The translations under genes and the position numbers were made by a program. The notes under the pieces were generated by a model that made no database searches, had not been told where the DNA came from, and saw only the letters and a list, made by a program, of their open reading frames with translations. 64,000 nt of DNA, taken from positions 3,291,694 through 3,355,693 of the forward strand of contig CP070643.1 in assembly GCA_020354125.1 (NCBI GenBank), written 5' to 3'. Each line of letters starts with the position of its first letter. The stretch's first letter is position 1. Positions 51,994-62,152 of this stretch are shown here, piece after piece. This DNA comes from Betaproteobacteria bacterium (GTDB taxonomy: Bacteria; Pseudomonadota; Gammaproteobacteria; Burkholderiales; Eutrophovitaceae).

Positions 51994-53250
51994 TCAGGAC
52001 CGGATATGACCGTCGCCCAATACGATCCACTTCAGTGACGTCAGACCTTCGAGGCCGACTGGACCACGCGCATGTAGCTTGTCGGTTGCAATGCCGATTT
52101 CCGCCCCAAGGCCATACTCGTAGCCGTCGGCAAATCGCGTTGAAGCGTTGACCATAACCGAACTGGAATCGACTTCCCGAAGAAAGCGCCGCGCCCTGCT
52201 CCAGTCTTCCGTGACGATCGTATCGGTATGTTGCGAGCCATACTGCGCGATGTGATCCATCGCCTGATCGATTCCGTCGACCACGCGAATTGCCAGAATC
52301 GGCGCCAGATACTCCTCGTACCAGTCTTCCTCGGTTGCTGCGTTCATGCCCCCAACAATTGCGCTCGCCGCTGCGTCGCCGCGCAATTCCACACCCTTGT
52401 CGGTGTATATCTTCGCCAGCGGTGGAAGGATCTTTGTCGCGACGTCTTTGTGCACCAGCAGCGTTTCCATCGTGTTGCAAGTCCCGTAACGCTGGGTTTT
52501 GGCGTTGTCGGCGATGCGCAACGCTTTATCGGTGTCGGCGCGATCATCGATGTAGACGTGACACACGCCGTGCAAATGCTTCAGCACTGGTATACGAGCC
52601 TCGTTGCTTACGCGTTCGATCAGACCTTTGCCCCCGCGCGGCACGATGATGTCAACGTAATCCCGCAACGTGATCAGTTCACCAACCGCAGCCCGATCGG
52701 TCGTCTCGACTACTTGCACTGCATGCTCTGGCAGGCCTGCGGCGCGCAAACCCTCGTGCACGCAGGCGCCGATTGCCTTGTTCGAGTGAATCGCTTCGGA
52801 ACCACCACGAAGAATCGCCGCGTTGCCGGCTTTCAAACACAATCCCGCTGCGTCTGCAGTGACGTTTGGACGCGACTCGTAGATGATGCCGATCACCCCC
52901 AGCGGCACGCGCATGTGCCCGACCTGAATGCCTGTTGGTCGGTACCGCACATCGCTGATTTCACCTACCGGGTCGGGCAACTGTGCAATCTGGCGCAACC
53001 CGTCCGCCATCGCCGCAATTCGACTGTCGTTGAGCGTCAACCGGTCAACCAGGGCGGCTTCCAGTTCCCGGGTCTTGGCAGATTCCAGGTCCCTGGCATT
53101 GGCCTGCACCAGGGTGCTGGCATTGCGCTCGACGGCATCAGCAATGGTCTCCAGTGCCAGATCCTTGGCGCGGGTCTCGGCACGCGCCAGTTCACGCGCA
53201 GCAACGCGCGCCGCACGCCCTACCGAGTACATGTAAGACTGAATATCCAT
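51994..53250 (-). CDS. proA: Glutamate-5-semialdehyde dehydrogenase (gamma-glutamyl phosphate reductase)
   Basis: This 418-residue enzyme makes glutamate-5-semialdehyde from glutamyl-5-phosphate and NADPH for proline synthesis. Features are [47 protein letters not shown] and the catalytic cysteine in [15 protein letters not shown], ending [11 protein letters not shown]. It is directly downstream of holA (56 bp), the usual beta arrangement. Confidence 0.95.
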   Translation of the reverse strand: MDIQSYMYSVGRAARVAARELARAETRAKDLALETIADAVERNASTLVQANARDLESAKTRELEAALVDRLTLNDSRIAAMADGLRQIAQLPDPVGEISDVRYRPTGIQVGHMRVPLGVIGIIYESRPNVTADAAGLCLKAGNAAILRGGSEAIHSNKAIGACVHEGLRAAGLPEHAVQVVETTDRAAVGELITLRDYVDIIVPRGGKGLIERVSNEARIPVLKHLHGVCHVYIDDRADTDKALRIADNAKTQRYGTCNTMETLLVHKDVATKILPPLAKIYTDKGVELRGDAAASAIVGGMNAATEEDWYEEYLAPILAIRVVDGIDQAMDHIAQYGSQHTDTIVTEDWSRARRFLREVDSSSVMVNASTRFADGYEYGLGAEIGIATDKLHARGPVGLEGLTSLKWIVLGDGHIRS

Positions 53251-53306
53251 TTGAATCGGCCCCGAAAGTGAGAGGCGATTTTACCGCTATTCCGACAGCG
53301 GAAGGA

Positions 53307-54314
53307 TCACTGTTGGGGCATGAGTGACATGCCCAGCTCTAGTAGAGCGTCCCACACATCACCCTTGGCCAGCCCTTTGGCCATGCGATCCACGCGGGCT
53401 GCGTTTCTCAGCGCGGAGAGTAGCTGCTGGCGGTCGAGCCTGCGCAGTGCCTGCGGCAGCAATTTCTGACGCGCGCCCCAGACACGGGCCTGCTGCATTG
53501 CTTGGTTTAGTGAAACTCCGTTATCAACCAGAGTCCTGACGCGGCTCAGTGCCCGTGCTTCTTCGGCGACGGCCCACAACACCAGGGGTATCGCAGCACC
53601 TTCACCGCGCAGCCCATCAAGCATGCGCAGGAAATGGTTGCGGTCGCCGCGCAGCAGCGTGGCCCCCAGCTCGAAGACGTCGAAACGGGCAACGTCGAGC
53701 ACAGCACTCTTGACGTCGTTAAAAGCCAGCTCTCCAGGCGGGAACAACAAGGCCAGCTTTTGTACTTCCTGATAAGCCGCCATCAAATTACCTTCGACGC
53801 GCTCAGCAATGAAGGCCACCGTTTCTCGCGATGCCTTTTGTTCTTGCTGCGCAAGTCGCTGCGAAATCCACGCCGGCAGACGTTCACGCGCAACGCTCTT
53901 CGCGTGCACCGTTTCACCGGCCCTTTCCAGCGCACCGAACCACTTGGAGGCCAATGCGTGACGATCCAGCGCCGGCAGGCTCACCACTGTGACGGCGTCG
54001 TCCGGCAGGGTGTCACAATAGCCCACCAGGGCGTCGGCGCCGTTCTTGCCAGGTTTGCCACTGGGAACTCGCAGGTCAACAATGCGCTTGCTGGCAAAAA
54101 GCGAAAGGCTGTGACCCGCCTCTCGCAAAGCTCCCCAATCAAATCCGGCGTCTGCGATCAGAATCTTGCGCTCTTCGAAACCGGCTGCCAGCGCGGCTGT
54201 GCGGATGCGGTCGGCTGCTTCCAACGCGAGTAACAGTTCTTCGCCGAATACGACGTACAGCGGCGCCAGTTCACGCTCGAGCCGCTGCGCAAGCTGATCA
54301 GTGTCGAAACGCAT
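53307..54314 (-). CDS. holA: DNA polymerase III delta subunit
   Basis: This 335-residue clamp-loader subunit has an N-terminal RFC-like AAA+ fold without a functional P-loop (LAPLYVVFGEELLLALEAADRIRTAA) and a helical C-terminal collar domain. Its N-terminus contacts the sliding clamp. In betaproteobacteria leuS and lptE usually lie upstream; here ptsI lies upstream instead, 50 bp away. The ATG at 54314 is well supported. Confidence 0.93.
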   Translation of the reverse strand: MRFDTDQLAQRLERELAPLYVVFGEELLLALEAADRIRTAALAAGFEERKILIADAGFDWGALREAGHSLSLFASKRIVDLRVPSGKPGKNGADALVGYCDTLPDDAVTVVSLPALDRHALASKWFGALERAGETVHAKSVARERLPAWISQRLAQQEQKASRETVAFIAERVEGNLMAAYQEVQKLALLFPPGELAFNDVKSAVLDVARFDVFELGATLLRGDRNHFLRMLDGLRGEGAAIPLVLWAVAEEARALSRVRTLVDNGVSLNQAMQQARVWGARQKLLPQALRRLDRQQLLSALRNAARVDRMAKGLAKGDVWDALLELGMSLMPQQ

Positions 54315-54364
54315 ACACCGGAGCCTACCTCATGTCTGGTCACACATGCGACGATGAGACGGGT

Positions 54365-56098
54365 TCATACGTTCATCTTCTGCAGCAGGTTCTCAATTCG
54401 ATCGGAAACATGGCTGCGGAGAATTCTCTGTGTCGTTCCGACCAGGTCTGACACCCCTGTCTTGAGCACAACCTGCTTTACCGCCAAGAGATAAGCCGGG
54501 TGCATCGAGAACTGGCGCAGACCGAAGCCAAGCAGCAATCGCGTCAGACGGGTGTCGCCCGCCATTTCGCCGCAGACAGCGACTGGCTTGCCGACCCGAT
54601 TGGCGCTGCGGATGATGTGTGAAACCAGCTCCAGTACCGCCGGGTGCAAAGGGTCGTACAGGTGCGCAACGGTGTCGTCGCTGCGGTCAATCGCCAGCGT
54701 GTACTGAATCAGGTCGTTGGTGCCAATTGACACGAAATCGAGCTTACGCATAAACATGTTGACCGACAGCGCGGCGGCCGGAACTTCGATCATGCCGCCG
54801 ACTTCGACGTTGTTGTCATACGGAATGTTGTCCTCATCCAACGATTCCTTGGCCTCGGCAATCAGGTGCAACGCCTGTTCGATCTCGTGCATCGACGACA
54901 GCATCGGGATCAGTATCCGGATTTTGCCGTAGTGCGACGCGCGCAGAATCGCGCGTAACTGGTGATGAAACAGTCGCGGTTCGGCCAAACACAAACGAAT
55001 GGCGCGCAAACCGAGCGCCGGGTTCGGTGCGACACGGCTTGCATCGGCTACTTGTTTGTCGGCACCAAGATCGAAAGTGCGGACGGTGACCGGATTACCC
55101 TCCATTTCGACCGCAACGCGGCGATAAGCTTCAAACTGCTCATCTTCACTCGGTAGGTCACCGCGATTGAGGAACAGGAACTCGGTGCGGAACAGTCCGA
55201 TACCGGTTGCGCCGTTGTCTCTTGCGACGGCCACGTCTTCGGGTAATTCGATGTTGGCGTGCAGGTCGACCTCAATGCTGTCAAGCGTGGCAGCCTTGGT
55301 GCGCGTGATGCGCTTGAGTTTCTCGCGCTCGAGTTGCCATTGCTCCTGTCGCAGCTTGTACTCGGTCAGAACGGCATCATCGGGATTGACGATTACCACG
55401 CCGTGGTTTCCGTCGACGATCAGCGTCTCGTTCTCGCGAATCAGCGTGCGCGCCTGATGCAGTGCTACCACCGACGGGATGTTGAGACTGCGCGCAACGA
55501 TGGCGGTATGTGACGTGGCGCCGCCAAGATCGGTTATGAAACTGGCGAAATGGTGTTGCTTGAAAACGATAACATCGGCCGGCGAAAGATCATGCGCTAC
55601 CAGAATCGCATTTTCTTCCGGGATGTTGCGCACTGTATAGCCGGGCTGTCCCAACAGAGCCTTGAGAACGCGCTCCACGACTTGTTGAATGTCGGCTTTG
55701 CGCTCTCGCAGATATATGTCTTCGATGCGGTCGAATTGCTCGACCAACGCTTCCATCTGCAGTTTCAACGCCCATTCCGCGTTGCAATGCATCGACTCGA
55801 TCAGTTGCTTGGGGACCTCCGAGAGCGTCGAGTCCTCGAGAATCATTCGATGCAAGTTGAGAAACGCCTCGAACTCCGCCGCTGGTACTCCGGGTGGTAT
55901 GTGATCTGCAAGTTCGCTGAGGTCTTCGCGAACCTGTGCGATAGCTGCGTCAAAACGGGCTTTCTCGGTCGCTACCTGTGATTCCGGTATGTCATAGTGC
56001 GCCACCTCGAGCTGTGCGTGAGATACCAGCTGCGCCCTGCCGATGGCGATGCCACCCGAGACCCCTACGCCATGAATGGTAAAACTCATGTGCTGCAT
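54365..56098 (-). CDS. ptsI: PTS enzyme I (phosphoenolpyruvate-protein phosphotransferase)
   Basis: This 577-residue enzyme I has the phosphorylated His in GGATSHTAIVARSLNIPSV, a PEP-binding barrel with GIGLFRTEFLFLNR and the C-terminal VAVCGEMAGD and catalytic Cys region. With HPr and the mannose-type EIIA it forms an incomplete PTS, since no sugar permease is present; such chains in betaproteobacteria are regulatory and respond to carbon or nitrogen state. An ATG at 56089 is an alternative start. Confidence 0.95.
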   Translation of the reverse strand: MQHMSFTIHGVGVSGGIAIGRAQLVSHAQLEVAHYDIPESQVATEKARFDAAIAQVREDLSELADHIPPGVPAAEFEAFLNLHRMILEDSTLSEVPKQLIESMHCNAEWALKLQMEALVEQFDRIEDIYLRERKADIQQVVERVLKALLGQPGYTVRNIPEENAILVAHDLSPADVIVFKQHHFASFITDLGGATSHTAIVARSLNIPSVVALHQARTLIRENETLIVDGNHGVVIVNPDDAVLTEYKLRQEQWQLEREKLKRITRTKAATLDSIEVDLHANIELPEDVAVARDNGATGIGLFRTEFLFLNRGDLPSEDEQFEAYRRVAVEMEGNPVTVRTFDLGADKQVADASRVAPNPALGLRAIRLCLAEPRLFHHQLRAILRASHYGKIRILIPMLSSMHEIEQALHLIAEAKESLDEDNIPYDNNVEVGGMIEVPAAALSVNMFMRKLDFVSIGTNDLIQYTLAIDRSDDTVAHLYDPLHPAVLELVSHIIRSANRVGKPVAVCGEMAGDTRLTRLLLGFGLRQFSMHPAYLLAVKQVVLKTGVSDLVGTTQRILRSHVSDRIENLLQKMNV

Positions 56099-56150
56099 TT
56101 CAGTTTGAGATAAGCGAAACGCTCAGTCGCTAGTCGAAGTTGAGAATGTT

Positions 56151-56420
56151 TCATTCTCCCTCTCCGAACTTGTCCTCGATCAATGCAACGAGAGCATCCA
56201 TTGCAGCCTGTTCGTCGGGCCCTTCCGTTTCGAGTTCAACGCTGCTGCCTTTGCCGGCGGCGAGCATCATCACCCCCATGATGCTCTTGGCATTGACACG
56301 CCGTCCGTCCCGGGTCATCCACACTTCACACTGGAAACTGCCGGCAAGCTGGGTCAGCTTCGCTGAAGCCCGTGCATGCAGACCCAGCCGGTTAACGATT
56401 TCGATTTGCTGACGCAGCAT
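56151..56420 (-). CDS. ptsH: HPr phosphocarrier protein
   Basis: This 89-residue HPr has the phosphorylatable His in GLHARASAKL (about residue 15) and the regulatory serine in NAKSIMGVMMLAAG (about residue 46). It passes phosphate from PtsI to EIIA. Its start overlaps the end of the EIIA gene by 29 bp, coupling the two. PtsI starts 52 bp downstream. Confidence 0.95.
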   Translation of the reverse strand: MLRQQIEIVNRLGLHARASAKLTQLAGSFQCEVWMTRDGRRVNAKSIMGVMMLAAGKGSSVELETEGPDEQAAMDALVALIEDKFGEGE

Positions 56421-56817
56421 TGCGCAACTGGGAGAACGGTATTTGCATTACGCCTTCCGCACCTCCCGAAAGCGCTTTGTCAACGACCGTGCGCAACGGC
56501 TCTGTGCGGTAGGTCAGGGCGCGGATTAGCATTGGAAGATTGACGCCGGCCACGCCTTCAACCTTACCGGGCGTGAGAAGCCGGCTCGCGATGTTGCAGG
56601 GTGTGGCACCGTAGATGTCGGAAAACACCAGCACGCCGTCGCCCTGATCGAGCGTGCGCAACAATTTGATTGCCTGCGGCAGAATCTGGTCAGGATCTTC
56701 CTGCGGCGTGACGCCGATCTGCATGACGTAGGGCGGCCGTCCGCCCATCACGTGGCTTGCGGAATGAATCAGACTCTCGCCGAGAGTGCCATGAGTAATC
56801 AGCAATATTCCAACCAT
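56392..56817 (-). CDS. Mannose-type PTS EIIA component
   Basis: This 141-residue EIIA(Man) domain has the phosphorylated His in VGILLITHGTLGESL (about residue 10) and DIYGATPCNIASRL. No EIIB, EIIC or EIID genes are nearby, so it has a regulatory role in this PTS branch. I prefer the ATG at 56817 since it gives the standard N-terminus; the frame extends to 56868. It follows gshB by 78 bp and overlaps HPr. Confidence 0.93.
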   Translation of the reverse strand: MVGILLITHGTLGESLIHSASHVMGGRPPYVMQIGVTPQEDPDQILPQAIKLLRTLDQGDGVLVFSDIYGATPCNIASRLLTPGKVEGVAGVNLPMLIRALTYRTEPLRTVVDKALSGGAEGVMQIPFSQLRNAASANRNR

Positions 56818-56895
56818 TGTCCGTGCAGATGCCGAATCGGCTATTTGGTGATTGTACTCCGGGGTCACGCAATGACCATGCTCACCTGATGGCGG

Positions 56896-57864
56896 TTAGC
56901 GCACCGCAGCGCCCGTCGTCTGTCGGGCAAGGTTACGTTCCAGGGCGTCGATGAATATGCCGGCGACGTTGCAGCCGGTCTGGTCGTGTATCTCACGCAT
57001 GCATGTCGGGCTCGTTACATTGACTTCCGTGAGGAAGTCGCCGATCACGTCGAGACCGACCAACAGAAGTCCGCACGCCTTTAGCTCAGGACCGAGCGTT
57101 TCGGCAATTTCGCGTTCGCGCTCGGTGATGGGCATCGCTACACCCCGTCCACCGACCGCCAGGTTGCCGCGGTGCTCGCGTGGCTTCGGGATGCGTGCCA
57201 GCGTGTACGGCACCGGTTCACCATCGATTACCAGTACGCGCTTGTCGCCTTCGCTGATTTCCGGAATGTAGCGCTGTACCATGATCGTTCGGCTTCCCAT
57301 CAAAGTCAGGGTTTCAATGATGACGCCCAGATTGGGGTCATCGGCGCCGGACCGGAAAATCGAGGCGCCTCCCATGCCATCCAGCGGCTTGAGGATGACA
57401 TCGGCATGCTCGTCGGCAAAATCGCGAATCAGCGATTCATGCCGGGTGACGAGCGTCGGGACTGTGAACTGTGCGAAGCGCGCAATCGACAGCTTCTCGT
57501 TGAAATCGCGTATCGCTGCCGGCCGATTGAAAACAGGGGTGCCGAGCTTCTCGGCCATTTCCAACAGGTAAGTGCTGTAGACATACTCCATGTTAAACGG
57601 AGGATCCTTGCGCATGATGATGCAATCGAAATCGAGAGGCGACTGAGCGCTCCGTTCGCTGGCCCGATACCAGTCTTTTTCATCGCCGGTTAGTTCGAGA
57701 TCCTGGGCGAAGCAAATCACCTGTCCGCTTTGCCACACCAGATCTTCTTGCCGCATGGCTGCGAGGTGGTGGCCGCGGGCAACCGCTTCGCGCATCATCG
57801 TGTAAGACGTGTCCTTGTACGTCTTGATGCTGTCGAGCGGGTCGAGTACGAAAAGAATTCTCAT
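56896..57864 (-). CDS. gshB: Glutathione synthetase
   Basis: This 322-residue ATP-grasp enzyme joins gamma-glutamylcysteine and glycine. It begins MRILFVLDPLDSIKTYKDTSYTMMREAVARGH and has DCIIMRKDPPFNMEYVYSTYLLE, KPLDGMGGASIFR and EVNVTSPTCMREI segments. It heads the gshB-EIIA-ptsH-ptsI series, a betaproteobacterial hallmark. gshA is not adjacent in this window. Glutathione production fits the neighbouring GST and glutaredoxin-type enzymes. Confidence 0.95.
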   Translation of the reverse strand: MRILFVLDPLDSIKTYKDTSYTMMREAVARGHHLAAMRQEDLVWQSGQVICFAQDLELTGDEKDWYRASERSAQSPLDFDCIIMRKDPPFNMEYVYSTYLLEMAEKLGTPVFNRPAAIRDFNEKLSIARFAQFTVPTLVTRHESLIRDFADEHADVILKPLDGMGGASIFRSGADDPNLGVIIETLTLMGSRTIMVQRYIPEISEGDKRVLVIDGEPVPYTLARIPKPREHRGNLAVGGRGVAMPITEREREIAETLGPELKACGLLLVGLDVIGDFLTEVNVTSPTCMREIHDQTGCNVAGIFIDALERNLARQTTGAAVR

Positions 57865-58021
57865 GCGGGTTTTGCTGTCTTGCCGTCTGGTGGCGATAAA
57901 CGCTACCTGAAGGGGCGAGGAAATCGGGTCTGGTGAGCTGCCTGGGTCTGCGCGGATTGTAGCAGAGGCGAATTTCAGGTCGCTTCAGAATTGTGTTCCC
58001 GGACAGCTAAAGCGAAATGCG

Positions 58022-58891
58022 TTATGTGACGGCGGCCTGTCGCATCACCGCTTCCTGGTCCTCGGGAACATAGAAGTAGGAACCCGGCCGGAACTCGTAA
58101 CCAAGGTCACCAAGAAGACGGCGCTGCCGCGGCGTACAGCGGTCCATGACGTCTTTGCGTGGTGCCGCAAAGTCGTACCAGCGAACGAACATCTGGCAAT
58201 AGTTGTAGAGCAAGGTCTTGCGTGCCGAGCCTGAGTTATTGGGTGCCGGGCCATGCCACAGGGCATGCGAGAACAGGTAACAGTCGCCAGCTTTGCCTTT
58301 CAGCTGCACAGCGCCCGGCGCGTGTGGATTCGGCACTCGTCCCCTGGACTCCGGAAACGGGCGCATATGACTGCCGGGAAACACCGTAAAGTTGCCGCTG
58401 TCTTTTTCGGTCACGTCGGTCAGCAGGTACATCGCCTTGATCGCGATTGGCCAACTCGTTTCCGTTACCCGGATGTGTCGCTGAGCCTCTCCACCATCGG
58501 TGTGGGTGTAACCCGGGAATCCGTCGCCAGAGGCACGCACGATTGCCTGCGACATTGAGAACTGGATATACGGCCCCATGATATCGAGCACCAGGTCGAA
58601 AATGCCGGGGCGGTCAATGAGATCAATGAACGCCTGGTGATATGGCAACAGATCGCGCCGGTCCATGAACGCCTCGGGATCCGGGTCGGCGTGTTCAACC
58701 CATGCGTAGTGACCAAGTGGCATCTTGTCGAATAACGGCTCATATCCTGGCAGATTGCGTATACGGTCGATCTCATTACTGAAGAAGCTGACCTCATCAG
58801 GGTCGAGTACGCCTTCCAGTTGAAGATATCCATCTACAGCCCATTGCTCCCGCTGTGATTCGGTCAGCGTTTTCATGTTCTTCTGATTCAT
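58022..58891 (-). CDS. Phytanoyl-CoA dioxygenase (PhyH)-family protein
   Basis: This 289-residue double-stranded beta-helix Fe(II)/2-oxoglutarate-type oxygenase has the H-x-D of the iron facial triad in PGYTHTDGGEAQRH and a distal His in FSHALWHGPAPNNSG. Substrates of PhyH relatives range from fatty acyl-CoA to ectoine and small metabolites. The start at 58891 is set by AGGAGGAG just upstream; an ATG at 58915 is less likely. It stands alone between gshB and amtB. Confidence 0.8.
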   Translation of the reverse strand: MNQKNMKTLTESQREQWAVDGYLQLEGVLDPDEVSFFSNEIDRIRNLPGYEPLFDKMPLGHYAWVEHADPDPEAFMDRRDLLPYHQAFIDLIDRPGIFDLVLDIMGPYIQFSMSQAIVRASGDGFPGYTHTDGGEAQRHIRVTETSWPIAIKAMYLLTDVTEKDSGNFTVFPGSHMRPFPESRGRVPNPHAPGAVQLKGKAGDCYLFSHALWHGPAPNNSGSARKTLLYNYCQMFVRWYDFAAPRKDVMDRCTPRQRRLLGDLGYEFRPGSYFYVPEDQEAVMRQAAVT

Positions 58892-59130
58892 AGCTCCTCC
58901 TGCCTTGCGGCGCATAGACAGGTCCCGTCATCGGGACGTTCGCCTGTTTGCGTAAGCGACTCCCTCTGTCGCCTCGCTACGCGGGTTGCCTCGGAGAACG
59001 GATTTTATCAGCGACCTTATGGTACTGGCCCAATAGGCAAGCCGGGCCTGACAGACGAACGACGGCAATTACCCCGGCGACGCGGCGCACGGTACCAATC
59101 CGTGTGGCGTTTCGTTTGATGGGACTTGGT

Positions 59131-59160
59131 AAAAAAACGGGCGCCCCGAGAGGCGCCCGT
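59131..59160 (-). terminator. Rho-independent terminator of amtB
   Basis: ACGGGCGCC and GGCGCCCGT (59137-59145 and 59152-59160) form a 9 bp stem with a 6-base loop, followed on the minus strand by seven T. It begins 26 bp after the amtB stop. The rest of the 295 bp gap to the PhyH-like gene shows no gene. Confidence 0.92.
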
Positions 59161-59185
59161 AAGGGGAGGAGAGTTATTGCAGGTA

Positions 59186-60478
59186 TTACAGGTGGTAAGC
59201 GACCTCGCCGTGCTGGGTCGAGTCGAGGCCTTCACGTTCCTCGTCTTCCGGCACGCGGAGTCCAATCACAACATCGATGATCTTGAACAGGATGAAGCTG
59301 ATGATGCCTGTCCAGACGATGGTGACCAGCACGCTGACGATCTGCACCCAGACCTGGCCACCCATGGACACGCCCTCGCCGTAGCCACCGCCACCGAAGG
59401 CAGTCGAGGCGAGGAAGCCAGTGCCGATGGCGCCGATGATGCCGCCGACACCGTGCACCCCAAACACATCGAGCGAGTCGTCATAACCGAACATCGACTT
59501 CAGGCCAGTGACCGCCCAGAAGCACACGACACCGGCGACGATGCCGAGGACGATTGCGCCCATCGGACCGACGAAGGCACAAGCGGGCGTGATCGCCACC
59601 AGACCGGCGACTGCACCGGAAGCTGCACCCAGCATGGTTGGTTTTCCGCGCGCGATCCATTCAATGAACAGCCAGCCCAGCACTGCCGCAGCCGTGCAAA
59701 GCTGTGTGTTGATCAGCACCAGGCCGGCAGTGCCGTCAGCCGCGAGCTCACTGCCGACGTTGAAGCCGTACCAGCCGACCCACAGCAGCGCTGCGCCGAC
59801 CATGGTGAAGGTCAGGTTATGCGGCGGCATCGCTTCCTTGCCGTAGCCAATCCGCTTGCCAATTACGATGCAGCCAACCAGTGCCGCGATACCGGCATTG
59901 ATGTGAACCACGGTTCCACCGGCGAAATCCATCGCGCCCATGTCGGCGAGGAAACCGCCGCCCCATACCATGTGCGCGATCGGGATGTAGCAAAGGAACA
60001 GCCAGAACACCATGAACCAGAGTACCGCCGAGAACTTGATGCGTTCGGCGAATGCGCCGACGATCAGTGCCGGTGTGATGCAGGCAAAGGTGAGCTGGAA
60101 GGTAACGAATACATACTCGGGAATGGTGCCGCTCAGCGTGTCGGGCGTGATGCCGGACAGGAACGACTTGCTGAAGCCACCGTAGATCGAGTTGAACGGT
60201 CCCTCAGTGAAGGCTAGGCTGTAACCGAACAGCGCCCACAGAATTGACATCAGCGCGAAGACGGCGAAAACCTGCATTAACACCGACAGCATGTTCTTGG
60301 CGCGTACCAATCCGCCATAAAACAGCGCGAGGCCAGGGATCGTCATCATGATGACCAGTACCGTGGCGACGATCATCCAGGCCGTGTCGCCTGAATTCAG
60401 TACGTCCTCGGCCAAAGCCGGCGTCGAAGCGGTGAACAGGCCCGCCAGCATCGACAATGAAAGAAACTTTCTAAGCAT
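59186..60478 (-). CDS. amtB: Ammonium transporter
   Basis: This 430-residue Amt/MEP/Rh channel has a signal peptide (1-23, ending ALA) and 11 membrane helices. The pore histidine pair is in VVHINAGIAALVG and GVHGVGGIIGAIG. It imports ammonium and is blocked by GlnK. It starts 12 bp after glnK with AGGGAGAATAATA before its ATG, so it is under the glnK promoter. Confidence 0.97.
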   Translation of the reverse strand: MLRKFLSLSMLAGLFTASTPALAEDVLNSGDTAWMIVATVLVIMMTIPGLALFYGGLVRAKNMLSVLMQVFAVFALMSILWALFGYSLAFTEGPFNSIYGGFSKSFLSGITPDTLSGTIPEYVFVTFQLTFACITPALIVGAFAERIKFSAVLWFMVFWLFLCYIPIAHMVWGGGFLADMGAMDFAGGTVVHINAGIAALVGCIVIGKRIGYGKEAMPPHNLTFTMVGAALLWVGWYGFNVGSELAADGTAGLVLINTQLCTAAAVLGWLFIEWIARGKPTMLGAASGAVAGLVAITPACAFVGPMGAIVLGIVAGVVCFWAVTGLKSMFGYDDSLDVFGVHGVGGIIGAIGTGFLASTAFGGGGYGEGVSMGGQVWVQIVSVLVTIVWTGIISFILFKIIDVVIGLRVPEDEEREGLDSTQHGEVAYHL

Positions 60479-60490
60479 TATTATTCTCCC

Positions 60491-60973
<483 letters not shown>

Positions 60974-61019
60974 TTATTCATGTAGTTATAGAATTTTTGG
61001 CCTTGCTCGCCGGAATCTG

Positions 61020-61067
61020 TGCACAAGTTTGGTGCGGCGCCCTCACGTCTCGCACCATGCTGGGGCG
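61020..61067 (-). promoter_or_regulatory. Two NtrC-like enhancer sites upstream of glnK
   Basis: TGCACAAGTTTGGTGCG (61020-61036) and CGCACCATGCTGGGGCG (61051-61067) match the NtrC pattern TGCAC-N7-GTGCA, the first with all but its last base. Their centres are 31 bp apart, three helical turns. The nearer one begins 63 bp from the sigma-54 promoter. The other bases of this 406 bp gap hold no gene; a hairpin lies at 61185-61206. Confidence 0.7.
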
Positions 61068-61184
61068 TCTTACCGATTGGCTCCCGTTGTCGTCTTGTGG
61101 GCCGGCGGACTACTGGTTTGTCGCCAACCAGGGGCCGCGCTGCGCAACCTGATCGGACCGATCGAGCCCTTGGTCCGCTTGGCG

Positions 61185-61206
61185 CGGGCCACAATCGCGT
61201 GGCCCG
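61185..61206 (-). terminator. Hairpin after the TorF-like gene
   Basis: CGGGCCAC and GTGGCCCG form a perfect 8 bp stem with a 6-base loop, 30 bp downstream of the TorF-like stop. No T-run follows on the minus strand, so it is a weak or Rho-aided terminator. Confidence 0.4.
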
Positions 61207-61235
61207 GCTTGCCCGCTGCTAGAGATTCACGGTTG

Positions 61236-61973
61236 TTAGAAATTTTTGGTGATCGAGAAGTAGACTCTGCTATCTGCAATCGTGGTCGCGCCCTCGATAT
61301 CGGTGTCAGTCCAGGCCAGCTCATAATCCAGCCCGGTATAGATGGCGTCGCTATAGCCGACATAGACCTTGTAGTCGTCGTAGTCGGCTTGGCTATTCTC
61401 ACCGGCGATTGAGGGGTCGTTGCCGCTTAACCTCGTCGCCCCATAGCTGCCTCCAATAGTGATGCCATTCGAGAAGGTGTAGTCAGCGCCGACCAGTGTA
61501 TAGCCTGAACCCCGAGCGTCCTGAATGGAGAAATATCCCTCACTGATAATGGAGTAGTAGCCGAGGTAGAACCATTTCCACGAGCCAACGGCGTAGATTT
61601 CGTCACTGTTGGCAATGCTGGCGCCGGGATAGTTGAAGTGGATATAGCCAAGGTCCACGCCCCAGTCGCCCCAGTTCTTCTTCCAGCCGATGTAGGCGTC
61701 GATTTCTACGGATGACGACTCTGCGAGAAGATCGCTTGTCCAGCTGACGTTCGAAGCCCAGGTACCGATGTAGATACCGTAATCGGCGCTCTCCCAATCG
61801 AAGCCACCTTGGACAGCGAACTTTTCGTTAGTCTGGGAAAGCCCGCGGAATACGTAGTCGGTAGTGAACGTCAGGTTCGCGCTGATCGGAATCTGCGGAT
61901 CCTCTGCTAATGCGACGCCAGGCAGGGCGAGCGCAGCGGCTGCGACCAGAGCAGCTTTTTTGTGCGTGGACAT
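61236..61973 (-). CDS. TorF-like outer-membrane protein, nitrogen-regulated
   Basis: This 245-residue protein has a signal peptide (MSTHKKAALVAAAALALPGVALA) and a beta-barrel pattern of alternating aromatic strands (TDYVFRGLSQTNEKFAVQGG, YIGWKKNWGDWGVDLGYIHF), ending in Phe as outer-membrane proteins do. It fits the TIGR02001/TorF putative porin family, often found next to glnK-amtB. A sigma-54-like promoter and two NtrC-like sites upstream suggest induction by nitrogen limitation and uptake of a nitrogen compound. Confidence 0.85.
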   Translation of the reverse strand: MSTHKKAALVAAAALALPGVALAEDPQIPISANLTFTTDYVFRGLSQTNEKFAVQGGFDWESADYGIYIGTWASNVSWTSDLLAESSSVEIDAYIGWKKNWGDWGVDLGYIHFNYPGASIANSDEIYAVGSWKWFYLGYYSIISEGYFSIQDARGSGYTLVGADYTFSNGITIGGSYGATRLSGNDPSIAGENSQADYDDYKVYVGYSDAIYTGLDYELAWTDTDIEGATTIADSRVYFSITKNF

Positions 61974-62026
61974 TTAGTTCTCCTGTTTAGGTTTGATGAC
62001 AATGCGAAAAAGCGATGCTGCACTGC

Positions 62027-62041
62027 GCATAAGGCATGCCA
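62027..62041 (-). promoter_or_regulatory. Sigma-54-like promoter of the TorF-like gene
   Basis: On the minus strand it reads TGGCATGCCTTATGC, matching TGGCAC-N5-TTGC except for the last base of -24 and the first of -12. It is 54 bp upstream of the ATG. The same distance to paired NtrC-like sites as in glnK supports it. Confidence 0.65.
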
Positions 62042-62104
62042 GGAGCTGTGACGTAACGTATTCAATAGGTTAATAAATTTAGTACAAAAGAAATGCTGCA
62101 GCGC

Positions 62105-62152
62105 CGCACCACCATGATGCGAATTGTTCTCAACATGCACTGACTTGGAGCG
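62105..62152 (-). promoter_or_regulatory. Two NtrC-like sites upstream of the TorF-like gene
   Basis: CGCACCACCATGATGCG (62105-62121) and TGCACTGACTTGGAGCG (62136-62152) keep the TGCAC...GTGC-type dyads with few mismatches. Their centres are 31 bp apart and the nearer begins 64 bp from the sigma-54-like promoter, almost the same as at glnK. The far site ends 50 bp before the ubiK start. Confidence 0.6.
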
